Assembly: GCA_003640385.1 (NCBI GenBank)
Contig: RCAB01000104.1
Location: 101,365-165,364 of the forward strand
Direction: 5' to 3'
DNA length: 64,000 nt
Source of the DNA: Setaria digitata
Lineage: Eukaryota; Nematoda; Chromadorea; Rhabditida; Setariidae
Below are positions 50,386-63,405 of this stretch, piece after piece. The notes under the pieces were generated by a model. That model was given only the letters and a program-made list of their open reading frames with translations. It made no database searches and was not told the origin of the DNA. Positions within the stretch are counted from its first letter, which is position 1; every line of letters starts with the position of its first letter. Both the position numbers and the translations under genes were made by a program.

Positions 50386-53300
50386 CTGAAAAGAGGAAAA
50401 ACAAGCCAAAAAGTGAATTAGGAAATTCCCACAAATCGAACAAAATAAACCCATTTATTAAGTACTCGTCAAACAATGGCAAAGATATCCGGAAAACTGG
50501 AACGGAAAAAAGAATTACTTAATAGATAGCTAAAGAAAGATACACGAAAATACACTGGATTCTCGAGGAGGATATAAAGATTGAATATTTCGGTTAATAC
50601 GAACATAAGCTTTGCTTAGGTTGTTGATTAATTTGTTAAAACGAAAAAAATAAAACTGAAGGGAGAATTTTGCGAAAAAAAAAAATAGTACCAGAACTTA
50701 AAGAGATGAGAGAATGACCTTTTGAACCTTTATGATCGGAAAATGACCGATATTGGTCTTCTATAGTTCGTCAAATTTTCCTTGTTTTCTTTCTATTACT
50801 GAGAGAGAACAACCTACACGATGACCTCAATCCAATCGATGATGACAGTGACACATGAAGTTCCTTAATGGCACCATACTATAAGAATTAATTGGACCTA
50901 CTTACGGACAAGTGATTTTGCAATATTTCAATTGATTAAAACATCATCAAATTTCGCTATTCCGGATCCGATTTTCCAAAATTAGAAAACCGCAAACAGA
51001 ACTGATATTAGTGCAAAGATATCCGGAACAAAGGATGATACCTCTTCAGTTAAAGGTTATATTAAAGTACATCACACGATAATACTGAAGATTTACGTTT
51101 AAGGAAGCTGTGTTTTGGGGAAAGATTAGCGCAATGGAATGACTGAAAACCGTATATTTCTATTTCACAGACAATTTGAAAAAAAAAATAAAGTTTGCTA
51201 AGGTTAAAGGTCATTTGGACAATTCACTAAATTTTTAAAAGATTTTTGTGCCCATTTCAATTATTATTGTATTTTTTCTTCACTACCGCTAAATATGCAT
51301 TCAAGACATACAATACTTGATGAAATATTAGAGTGAAAGTGTTTGATTTATTATCCGTACGATTCTCAATTCAGCAAAATTTGTCGGAAGTCAAAAATTT
51401 CAATTCTCTCAGAAATGCGCAATTTAAAATTTATGCATAAACCGAATTCAGCACTGATCCATTCATTCATTGCTACATTTAATCTAATGATATTTCATAC
51501 TAAGATACTTTCTAGTCTAAATGATCAGTTTAATCTTGGTCTAAGAGAAATAAAAAGTCAATAGTTACTATCTTTCAACATTTCTAAATATAAGTAATAT
51601 ATACTTTTTTTTTGAATAAAACAAAACAGATGGTGAGTGAAACAAGAAAAAAAAAAGAAAAAAATTGTGAAGAAAGGACTGAATCATCTTGCTGGAAAAA
51701 GAAGATAAGGAAAAAAAAAAGAGCAACTGAAGAGATTGAATAATATTAACTTAGTGATACTAATTAATGGCAGCTTACTAGCTGGACACTAGTTTAAAGT
51801 GTTATCGCTAAGAATAAAATAATTAACATTTATTGTTTATGAAGAAAAACAACCAACAGGAGTCAGGTAGTTAATTATTTAGATGAGATAATGTTTTCTG
51901 AATATTAACACAGCTTAACATACGTCGAATTGACGTAGTTTTTAACGTTCATTTAGATTTCTTTTGTGACAAAAACGTACTGCTCCCAATCTACCATTTG
52001 AGGACATTCTCGAAATTCAAAATTGCTTCAATGCATTCATATTCAGCAACTAAGCAATCTTGATCGTTACAGATTTCAATCTTGTCAATTAGAATTTTAA
52101 ATTGCTACTGTTGATGACTCATCATCGAAAGTAATAAATCAAAACGATGGGTATTGTTGCACAAACAGAATAATAGTTGTGAAACAAAGAATATTTCGAT
52201 TTCGGTCATTGTAGAATACCGTGAACATTACAACAAATAATTAGCGGTATGATTCCATTTGTTTTTTGTTTTTGTTTTTTCAAAAATCCAAATTAAAATT
52301 TGAGATTGAAATTTGAATTCTGAAATTTTTGTGATTTCTTTTTAAGGAATTTTAAAAAAAAAAAAAAAAATATCTAAAAAAAATTAGCAGTACTATTGAA
52401 GAAATTGAAGAATGAATGAAACAAGAATAAGGATGGGACTGGTCTGAGAAGGTAAAATCAGTGTGAAAACATCACTGACTCATCCATTTCAAACAAAGTG
52501 ACGATTCTCTAGTGGAGCTATCAAGCATGAGTAACGACTAAACTCTGAATGAACAAAAGAAGAAAAAAAAGAAAGAAAAAACTATCGATTGATCGGCTGA
52601 ATTAATTCACTGATTCGTCGATTGATTGATTGATAAATGAAAGAAGTTGGTAGATTTCGCTTTTCTGTGACGGCTAACTTCAGCGGTAAACTAGTTAGCG
52701 ACATTAGGTCTCTTAGATGATGATAGCCTGTAGGCACTAAATTACATTTAATTAGTGGGATGATGCCAATTATGATTTCTGATGTGGAATGAGGTAGGAT
52801 GAAAGAAAGTATGATGAAGAGAAGGATGAGGAAATCTCTTAGATATGGCCAATCATAAGTGCGAATTAGTTATTCGAGTGGTGAAATTGAAACCGGATAT
52901 ATCACGGAAACAAGAAATTGTTGTTTGAAGTATAAAAAGTTTGGGAAGAGGAATTAGTAACAAGTGCTATAAACTTAGAAAGGTTTTTCAAGTGAAAATT
53001 TCATGCATTAAATTTAAAAATAAATTACCGCAACTGAAATGCCTTTATTGTTTGTAGTAACAGTGATAAACAATAACAAATAAATGAGCAAACAACAACA
53101 ACAAAGCATATTCCTCAGGACTACCAAATAAAACAGCTAAGTAAACAAATATCCCACAATATCATAATACTTTCCGTAATGCGAGAAATTTATGCCATCT
53201 GTCCGAAATTTGAAATTTGCCAATTTTTGACTTGAAATTTGTAAAACAAAAAAAAAAAAAAATAATACAAAGCGTCCTCGTTTGTTTTATTTAAATCTTA

Positions 53301-54739
53301 AACTATGTTTTATTTTTCCTTTAATTATTTGTTATGTATTTCGGTTAAAAAAAGCAGTTATTTTTTCCTTTTTTATACATATGCAAAAATTTTCATACAT
53401 ATACCATTTGCCGAATTTAAATTTAAATAACTGTACAAATTTGAATCAAATTTTTATAGAATTTATCATTGATCCCCCCTACGATGATAATTTACTTCCA
53501 GTTTAGGAAATAAGAATTATTAGCTCAAACAGATAAATATCCTCTATTGTTAAAATAAGAGGATATCATTATTAAACATTAATAACTCAGGGATATTATT
53601 ATTATTATTAATATCAAAATTATATAGTGCAAAAATAGTGGTTCTAATTAATTATAAAAAATAGTATGATGAAACTTCAGTCTCAAAAATATGACGTTTC
53701 ATTGTAAAACTGTAATTATTAGCGGAACTGGCGGAATAACTAAATCGTAAATTTTAAAACGTGACGTGAGGTGCGGTGATACCTGAAAATAGGATGGCAA
53801 ATTCAAACGTTTAGATCAATCTGTGCTACGCTAGCTGCGTTACAATGAAATGAACGAATCAACCGTAACATTGTGAATGGATGAGAATTTGGAAATGAAA
53901 AGGTAAAGAAGGATGAAATGGCAATGGCAAAAGAAGAAATGAAAAATTGCCCTGCTACTGATGGTAAGATGCAGTAGTTTTCTACTAACTAGTTGATAGT
54001 TTGACAAACACTGTGACAATTCTAGATTGGAAATTAAAATGGAAAAAAAAAAAGAAGGAATTAATTGGCTAATTTCTGTAATTATTATATTATGAGAAAT
54101 GAAATAAACAACAACACACATGCGTTTAATTAATCAATAATGTTAATTACGAAATTTAAAAACTGCTAAAAAATTTTGGAAATCAAACGAACAAGAACCG
54201 AAAAGAAGTGATTTATTTATTTGATAATGAAATGAAAAAAAAAAAAAAAAAAGAAAGAAAGGAGAAAATGAATAGAAAGAGAGCATTAAAATTAAATCGT
54301 AATAAGATCAGCCATCCTTCTGGTCAGTTTTGTTTTGTTTTTTTTTTTCTTTCCGATCAATCCATCCGGTCAATTCGGTAGTTAGAATGATAATATGGGA
54401 ATAGCAACATATAATGCATTTGCCGTTTAAGTGTCATCATATTGATGGGAGTAGTTTTCCCCTCAAATTGTTTCTCGCCAAATGACTGCAATCAATTGTC
54501 AACATCTGCGTGATGGGTGACATCTCTGGTGACATCGTTGTTCAACCATGTATCTGTTATCTTTTTTCAAATTTTAATTCAAAAAAGATGCCACTAATTG
54601 AAATTAAACTATCGATGGTTTGATTTATAGCGTACCATCATGTTGTCGAACACTGCTACAATATAGATTCAACTATTAAAAGAAATTGATAATGAAGGAA
54701 AATAAATCACTAAGAAAGATCAGAGGAAATAAGTGGTGT

Positions 54740-54813
54740 GCCTGAGTAGCGCAGTAGGTTAGCGCGTCAGTCTCATAATCTGAAGGTCGTGAGTTCGAAC
54801 CTCACCTCGGGCA
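54740..54813 (+). tRNA. tRNA-Met(CAT), elongator
   Basis: Full cloverleaf can be drawn. The acceptor stem GCCTGAG/CTCGGGC has one G-U pair and an A discriminator. The D arm contains TAGCGCAG...GGTTAGCGC, the anticodon loop is CTCATAA with CAT at 54774-54776, and the T arm is GTGAG-TTCGAAC-CTCAC. The anticodon arm and body match eukaryotic elongator tRNA-Met rather than initiator. A and B boxes are intact, no intron is present, and a T run follows at about 54821. Confidence 0.96.
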
Positions 54814-55355
54814 GCTCCTGTTTTTGGGAGTTTTGTTCGCTTTTAATGAAATTATTGCAAATGAATTACTGACATTATTGTTTAATTTCAGTAATGCATT
54901 TTCCACCTCTTCCTGCTACGTTTCTCATTTATAAATGCAGACTGTTAATTAAAATTTAATAACAATACTGATAATGACAAATATAGGGAATAACCGTCCA
55001 GTACGAGTGATTTCTTGCATTTATGAATGTAACTATTTAGCAGTGATATTTTGTCAAAATTTCAAGGAAGAAAAAAAGATGAATTGTTAATTTGCAGAGA
55101 GAAAAATTGTTCAAGAGGGAGAGAGAGAGGGAGATAGATGACATAACGTGGAGAAATTCATGCAATTATCTGTGGAATTTTGTTCATCTTTGCCACAACA
55201 CGATCAATAAAATTCCAGTTCGAAATTCAAAAATGCGAAAATTTGAATTGACTAAATCGAATTATATCATATAATTGTTAACTAAAAATGTATCATATTA
55301 TTACGAAACTAACCTGCTTATCATTGGTAGCAAAACCCTGTAGGGTCAGCAGGTT

Positions 55356-55429
55356 GCCTGAGTAGCGCAGTTGGTTAGCGCGTCAGTCTCATAATCTGAA
55401 GGTCGTGAGTTCGAACCTCACCTCGGGCA
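55356..55429 (+). tRNA. tRNA-Met(CAT), elongator, second copy
   Basis: Identical to the copy at 54740-54813 except for one D-loop base (T at 55372 where the first copy has A at 54756). Same strand, 616 bp downstream, with unrelated flanks, so it is an older duplication or gene conversion rather than a recent tandem copy. A TTTT follows at about 55450. Confidence 0.96.
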
Positions 55430-57081
55430 TCTTCGCACTTTGCGATTCTTTTGTCATCGTTGTGGTAACGCTTATCCAAGTTCCAGTCTTAAAAAGCAAA
55501 AATACGGATTGCAAAAGATAGACCGAAAAAAGATTAAGTGACATCAGTATAGAAATAAAAATGAAATACAAGATACGATTGAGTAGAATGTTCATAACGA
55601 AACACTGGTTGGTTAGTTGGAGGTTTTGAAATCTCAAGAAACAATTAGTTGATGAGACTGATTAATTATTGTTGACGCATTTCTTTAACTGGTCAGGTAA
55701 AATGGATCAAATTTACCAATTATGCTTCTTATTAACGAACAGTTTCCACTTTACAACAGTACTTTTGTGCTAATTCCTCTTAAATTATGCCTTTCAAGCA
55801 CATTTTAGACACATTTCACAATGGGAAATAGGATCTTTCGTTAATATTCGGTTATCCGAAATATTTCAACTAATTTCATCTGATAATTTGCTGTCGCTTT
55901 TCATTTGCTAAAACCATTCTACGTCATGACTTTTTGGCTTACGTGTACCAAACGAGACAGTAAGAAACTAGTTGTGCCATATAATCTCGATCTCGAAAAA
56001 CTAATAATAACGAACTGCACAATGCACAGCAGTACTAGATTTCTAGGAAGTCTTTATTTTTTTTTCCTTGTTTGTGATTTCTCAAATCTGAGGTTATTAT
56101 TAATGAAATATTAATGCATTGAGGTGAAATTTAAAAGATACAATTCTTTATTGCTTCACTAAGCCTTTCTTGACTTATGATTTAACAGTAATGAAGAAAT
56201 TTGAAAAAAATTGACATTAAAATTAAAATTTAATGAATATCAAATGATCCAATGCATTGTATATCTTGTACCTCACAATACTTTTTTTGTTTTCCTTTTT
56301 CTTGCCCTCATACTCTTTCAGTCATCTAGTATGAAGAAATGCGATGTTTCCAAATTGTTCTGATTCTTATCTTTGATTGGTGGTGTTTTTATATTCAACA
56401 GATTTTGCATCCATTTTGCTTCTAAAATAAATAAAAATGTTTCCTTTTGTTAAAAAAATATAATTTATCGTTTGATTTCAGTGGAAGTTTCAACGCTTAT
56501 TCACCGTAAAGTAAGCTCAATCGCCCATTCCAATCAGTACACAAGTATCAGTATTATCAGTAACATATCAGTGATTATTCAGTGCAATATGTGGTTAATG
56601 GCATATTCCAATTAGTACTCTGTACACAACTATCGGTATTATCAGATGTAATATTGAGAAAATATAGCTGAGATCATCTAGAAAATAATAAAATTTAGGA
56701 TATAATATTTTTCAGAAGCTTCTGCTAAACTGTGGAATCATTATAAAATATAAACAACATCAAATTTTTAATATATTTATCAACATGTGTCTATCTATTC
56801 ATCCATACTTATCTATCTATCTAATCTAAGGATCTATTTATCAAGTCTATTTATCTTTATTTTAATGGAAGAATAGTTTTACAGATAGATATTTGTGTTC
56901 TGAATAATAATTGTGGATGAATATTTAGATCTTCAAATAAGTAATTTCCTGTTTCACTTATTTATATTAGTAATGATATTTTAAATCTTCAAAAAAAAGA
57001 AATTAAAGTCATATGTGAAGCTATTTAACCAATTTCATTATTAGTTTTCCTACAAATAATTAAAAAAGAAAATAAACATAC

Positions 57082-58514
57082 GGTGAGGATTTTCGGGATC
57101 AAATCCGAAAACATTTGATGGACAGTAGCCTAAATCATCCTTATTTTGTGTGAATGTAAGAATCAGCGCAAATAACATTAGCAGAGTAACAATGAATACC
57201 AATGTACCGATTGCCAAAAACTTCATTCTACTACTTTTCTGCAAGAATAATTTTCTTTATACAATAAAATCCGTATTCAAAGTTTTTGGAATTCAAATTA
57301 TGTACAGTTAAGTCAGAAATAAGCAATAAATAGGTCAATTACGATACTGATAATGATGTGTCAAATTTGTTTATTTGTTGTCTAAAATCTTATAACAAAC
57401 AATATTAATTAAATGTTGATCATGAAAAACTTTTCCCATTACTTCGTAATAAAAAATATTTTATGTTTAATTTTGAATATTTCTTTAGGTACAATTTAAT
57501 TTTTGACTTTAGTCGTATTTTCCTTGAAAATTTAATCGAAAAAAAAGAATCTGAAATATCAGTTACTTGGTGATAACGATGAAAGAATTCGATGACACGT
57601 GGTATTGAAATACGGTCTGCACGATCAGCCAATGTTAAATTTGAAAAATCTGAATCCAATGGCCAAGCATCACGATCTGTTACCTGAAATAAACTATACT
57701 AAAATTCAATGTTACCTAATGCTTAAGACTAATTAAATTTTTCATCCTGGAAATTTATATACAAATTTTTTTCAACAAAATCTTTTTTCTTATTGCAAAT
57801 GAAATGACACAATAAAAATTTAGACATAAGCGCTTATTCAATTTTAAAACTCTACTTAAAAAAAACGGTTTTTATTAAGTACGCTATTTTGAAGCAAAAT
57901 TTCTAAATTTACAAATGCTTTTAGAGTAATTTAAAACTTCAAATGATGCTCTTAAATCACTAGTATAATTTCTTATTGGTTAAAAGTCACGTATTTCAAA
58001 ATTCCACTAAAATTTAGCTACCCATCTTACCTACAATCTTAATAATTTTCGTAGAATGAAATTGTATTTAAATACCAATAATTTTAAAACTTGTAAAACA
58101 TTTGGCGGAAAACGATTAGCATCGATAATACGTCGCCAGCTGTCATTAATGTACAGATGTGTCGTTGTAGTACGATCACTTTGTAAAATCCCAAGTGATA
58201 TTGTTTCGTCGTAACCAGACTGGAAAAGATCATGTATCATTATCAAGATCCCTTTCAACTCATAAAAAAACAAACAAACAATTCATCTTTTAGAAAAGTT
58301 AGATGAAATACGGCTGGAAATTCACCGTTAAAAACTAATTGATCATTATCAGAGAGATAACCTCTTATCACTTGAAAATAAAAATTCAACTTTTTCAGCT
58401 ATTAATTTATGATATTTCATTTAATTTTGCCGCTTTAATATTATTTTTAATTTCATATGGTTTTATATTTTCTTCTTTCAAATTTTAATATTTAAATGTA
58501 CATATCGGAAATTA

Positions 58515-58567
<53 letters not shown>

Positions 58568-58718
58568 GTAATTAAACAGAAAAGAAAAAGGAAATTAATC
58601 CAACATGAGAGTAATCAGATGGTGATTGTGTTAATGGCGCATTTTCATATTTTGATAACGTTTGCTCATAGCGTTGTTTCGCGTAATATAAAACCTCAAC
58701 ATTATTATCAGTTATCAT
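57082..58718 (-). CDS. single-pass membrane protein, 3' end not found
   Basis: Unrecognised. Four exons in phase: 58605-58718, 58091-58219, 57567-57683, 57082-57238, giving at least 172 aa. The N-terminal 120 residues are polar (YYAKQRYEQTLSKYE..., then THLYINDSWRRIID and DAWPLDSDFSNLTLADRADR). A basic juxtamembrane stretch (HQKSSRMK) precedes a strong hydrophobic segment at about 127-149 (FLAIGTLVFIVTLLMLFALI), then TQNKDDLGYCPSNVFGFDP. This suggests a type II protein whose outer domain begins at the end. A good donor (ACC|GTATGT) follows, but no downstream exon was found; unspliced, it would stop at 57050. The start M (58718) follows an AACAG acceptor. Alternatively this is the continuation of the gene at 59210-63530, whose phase also fits. 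Confidence 0.5.
58517..58563. repeat. (AAT)n microsatellite
   Basis: About 15 uninterrupted AAT triplets in an intron of the membrane-protein gene. Confidence 0.95.
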
Positions 58719-58864
58719 TGATTTTAGTTGTTACTGTTAACTGCTAATTAATATTTTTTTGTCGAAAGCAAAAGCAAATAGCATAAAAGTTATAAAATAA
58801 TTAGCAAAATAATTTTTATCTTATTTCACCTCAATTTCAACCAATTCTTCTATTTTAATTTTTC

Positions 58865-58922
58865 TTTCATTTCTTTCTTTTTTTTTTTTNAAAATTTACT
58901 TTTTCTTTCTTTTTTTTTTTTC
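58865..58922. repeat. T-rich tract duplicated around a single N
   Basis: The N at 58890 separates two copies of a TTTCTTTC followed by about 12 T. Same pattern as the other single-N joins in the window: a probable unmerged contig overlap at a homopolymer. Confidence 0.7.
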
Positions 58923-59209
58923 AGCTATCGATGAAGAATGGAGCACATTATAAAAAATAAATTTAATTTTACAATGCCTAGATAAAAGCAGCCATAATTT
59001 TATCATTTCATAAATGTTATAATTCGTTTAAATAGTTTGGAAAAATTAATTTAATAAAAAAATCTAATTGTTAGAAATAAATTGACATAATGCTTCAGGT
59101 AATCAGATTGATAGATAAAATATTTTCGCAATTTAATTAACTTATACAATGCTGTCTTTATTTGAAGTTATGCATTATCTTAAATTTAAAAAAGTTTCTT
59201 AAAAATTTA

Positions 59210-62200
59210 TCAATAAATTTCTCTTTCAGAGTATACCTTCAAATCTTTCTTATCATCAACAGTTGGATCATCTTTTATCAATATAGAGGTTATACGTGCT
59301 TCGGCATTTTTGAGCCATGTCATATCACCATGTCTATCAAGAATGGCCAAAAAAGCGTCATCATCACAAGCTGCTACCACACGTGGATCCATTTTATAAT
59401 TTAACATTGTTGTCGATATTACAGTTTCAATATCGCTAAAAATCTAACATTTTTTTTTGTATTTTCATTTTTTTAATTATTTAAAAATACGAAGAAGAAA
59501 TGAAAAGAATAAACAATAATTAATTATAAACTGCTACTATTAATATTTCCATAATTATAATTATTTTTCAATTTTTTCTTTCTCAATTTTTTCTTTTTTT
59601 TTTTGAGGTTCGACATTAATTACACAAATTATGTTACGCGAGAGCGAAATCAATCCGCCTGTTAAGTTCTTTATTGAAACGAATAGCAAACTGCTCAGCA
59701 CCACGAATACGTGTATCTCGTACGTCTGGTATTGTTGTTTCCGTCAAACGATGATCGTATTCATCATGACGTGACTGCATTTTCCAATCATTTTGCCATG
59801 AATTTGGTGACTTAAACATGAACTTCTAATTGATAAGTCTAGCTAATGATTACAACATTAATTAGAAGTGTCAGAGGAGTTTCAAAAATTCAATCAGTAA
59901 TAATTAACTATGTGACTAAACTTTATAATTAAAATTTTAAAACTCACTTAATACTAACCGTAGTTGCAGTAGACATTTTTGTAACTGTAGAATATCCGGA
60001 AACAGATGCAATACTGGGCGGATAATCACTAAGTGGCCAGTGATCCAAAGGAATCTGAACTATGGATGACATTTGGTAGTTAAATTAGTAATTATGCCTA
60101 TAAATATACAAGCAAATAAATCAATAAACAATAGACATGGATAAATTGTTTATCAATCAGCGCACAAAAAAAAATGAAAAAAATTACAAAATAAAAGCAT
60201 AAAGAAATAATTTTCAAAATGTTTCTCATAGGTTGTATTTTCAGGCGAATTTATTTTCAGTAATTCAAAATGGCAAATATTTGATTTATGCTACGCAGTA
60301 GCTATTTTCATTTCAGTAATTCTTATTTTATTGAGAAATTAGCCATCACCTGTCCTTTACTGTAAACTTTTGTCTCACCAAAAACTGTTGTAGCCTGTGG
60401 TTTATGAGTATATTTCGAAGGCATAATACGTAAGTGGCGCAATTTTCCACCTTCCTTCTAAAGAAAAGAAAAAGAAAAAACTATTTAAAAAAAGTTGAAT
60501 AAAGAGCTTTCTGTAGGAAGCAGTCAACAATTTTTGCTATTTTGTCCGTTAGTTAAAATTACAAGAAAAAGAAATAACGATTAACTGCTACCAATTTTCA
60601 GAAAATTCTTGCTCTTTTTAAGACTTAATTCAGATGTTTAACTTTGCAAATATGATAATAGGAATTTGTTTTCAGACTTGAATGCCTTTCAACCAAGACT
60701 TGAAAATAAAATTAAGAAAATTTTATGAAAAAAAAAGGACATAGAGAGAGAAAGGATTATGGATGGAAAAAAAAAAAAAGTTCCAAGTAATATTTTTTCG
60801 CATTTCAACAAATTATCAGAGAGTTGGTTATCAAAATTTTGGAAAATGTCTCCTGAAAAGACTTACAACAGCATAATTGATATCATCGTAAACAATGTTT
60901 AGGCCATTTTTCTTCAGTACTCGCATGAAATAGTAATGAAAACCAACCCAAATTGGATAATCAATTAATTCGTTGCATAAATCCGACACAGTTACTCCTT
61001 TTAAGGCTATCAGTCTATTTCGAAATTTTTTGAAAAAATAAATTTTTTTTTTCCGAGGTGAAATCTTGTTAAAATAGCAATGGATGAATGCATTTACATT
61101 TGCATTTCAATTTCTCTCATTAGTATTATCTTGATTTCGTTCTTTCACACTGTTGAAATGATATACATATCGAAAGAAAAGAGGCGGAATAGAGAGGAGA
61201 TTTATTTTTAAAATGACAGCATAATTTTCAACTTATCGGAAACTTCCACCGACTGATAATAAACTAACTATTATTTCTAATTCCTAAACTATCATTAAAT
61301 CGAGAAGAATTGAAACTGTGTAGTTCTTAAATAAATGGATAAGAACCTTGTAGCAGAATATCTTTTAAACGGAACTGTTTTGCGTATTTTATTCTGCAAA
61401 GCAACATAATTACACATCTGTTTCCGGGCCCGAACCCAACGTTTATGACTTGACGTAAATGTCTATAAATGATGAATATAATTTTATTATAATTTATCTC
61501 AAAAAAAAAAAATCATATTTCAAAAGTAGACAGTGATTAAAATCAAAGGTCTTGCATTTTTTCACGAATGAGAATGAAAAAAAAGATTGCCAGAATGCAT
61601 TCACAGACAGCAGAATCCACTGGGGAATTAAAGCCAGAAAAATGAACTCAACTGATTTGCATCAATATGAAAAATTCAGGCATAAATATTATTTAGCTAG
61701 ATTAAAGTCAAAAAAAAAAGAAAACTTTTGCGAAACTTCTAAAGCAATCTCTTTTAATATGCACAGAAAATGCAACTAAGCAGCCATTTTCAACTGACAG
61801 AAAAACTGTTTTCGGCAAACCATTTGTAAAATACGTGCCTTAATTTGCTCAGCAATATCGACTTGATCCAACTTTTTTTCAATATTTTGAAGCCTTGTCC
61901 ACTGATAGGCCCGGATATCAGCAATGTGTCGGTTGATTAATACTTTTATCATCGATGGTCCAGATTTCTCAAATATAAGAAATAGTTATCAATTTATTAT
62001 CATTTATTTCAATCCCTGCATTCTTTCACTTAAATAACTTGAGTTAAATAACTTCTACCTGTTATTTAACTTGTCAAGTTATTTAACTTGTCCCGCAGGT
62101 AGAACAACTTTTCAGTATCAAAATTTCCCTCAAATTCAACGAAACAATTAATTACTACTTCGAATACAATCAAGTGCAACAACCTGCTCTCTGGCATATG

Positions 62201-63369
62201 ATGCCAAATAGGTTGGCAACATTTTACGTCCTCTCATTGATCGTGGATTTGCCCGAAATCCACCACCTGTAACATTTTGGAGTTCCAATTTACGATGATA
62301 TTCACCATGTAGCACTGATACAGTCCTAAAATGATTTGTTGTATAGCTCCTCAAATTTACCAAAAGTCTTTTTCTTTTGTCATACTTAAAATAAGAATTT
62401 CATGGGTAAGTTAAAACAAAAATGAAACTCCAAAATTCTTGGATTTTACTGCGCAATTTATTTTACTGGCACAATTTAGAATTTAATTTACACCAGGTGT
62501 TCAGTCTATATGTAACTGTGAACATCAGCATAGTTATTACAGAAATTGGTAAACACTCACGAAATGAAATCGTTAATTTCATGAAAAATGCCACGGTTCA
62601 TGATATCATCCGGAATAAAACCCATATAATAGACTTTTGCGTTAAAATTATCCGTGATATAAAGCTATGATAGTATAAGAACACTGACTCATGAATTATT
62701 ATGATATAAATTAAAATCATTCCTGATACCATTGCACCAGTAATTTTATAATAATTGCGCAGCTTGCAAAGCAGTTTTTTCTCTTTTAACTGCAGTTCAG
62801 TCAAATAAATCACTTTGAGTAAATAATTTCTAATAGCAACTTAATTAATAAATAATCTTTGGAAGCTTAATCCTTTCATTACTTCATAATCGATGAATTC
62901 ATTATTGGAATTCTGGCGCAAGACACTACAAAAAACTTACATCACTAACTCGTTGGTACGTTTTATAAACAAACCAGCGATTAGAGACCTTATGAAAATA
63001 GACCCGGTATGGTTCGCATTCCGGATAATAGCTGCAGATTCAGTATGCTTGATTGCATTTACCATGAAGAAACTGTTTCCCTATTTATAACTTCACTACC
63101 GGAATAAGATTTTTTTTAAATCCGCATTTCAGTTTTCAAAATAAAACATCAAATTCAAAAGAAAAAATATTTCGTAGCACATTAACACATACTATTCAGC
63201 ATAACAATATTCTTCAGGAAGAAGTCTTAATCGATAAAACTTAGCTTCAGAATTTTCCAGCTTTATTTCGGTTTCTGAAGTGATCCATTTCGAATACTAT
63301 AATAATTTAAAAATGCATAAAATAACATAATATCAGGCAATATTAGAAATCAAACTACATTGGAAATTA

Positions 63370-63405
<36 letters not shown>

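Larger units (their letters stand above)
50386..57081. other. intergenic region with two tRNA genes
   Basis: About 6.7 kb upstream of the myosin gene. Apart from two tRNA-Met genes it is AT-rich with no supported exon. It contains a GA-rich microsatellite at about 55113-55136 and a diverged tandem duplication at 56527-56650. Remaining 3' exons of the membrane-protein gene at the right should lie here if they exist, but none could be identified. Confidence 0.5.

Noticed and set aside
53840..54121. 93-codon minus ORF
   Set aside because: Composition dominated by Phe/Ile/Leu/Ser from AT-rich DNA; no acceptor, donor or homologue.
55389..55637. 82-codon minus ORF ending near a tRNA
   Set aside because: Its C-terminal part is the antisense of the tRNA-Met gene at 55356-55429 and the rest is hydrophobic AT-rich noise.
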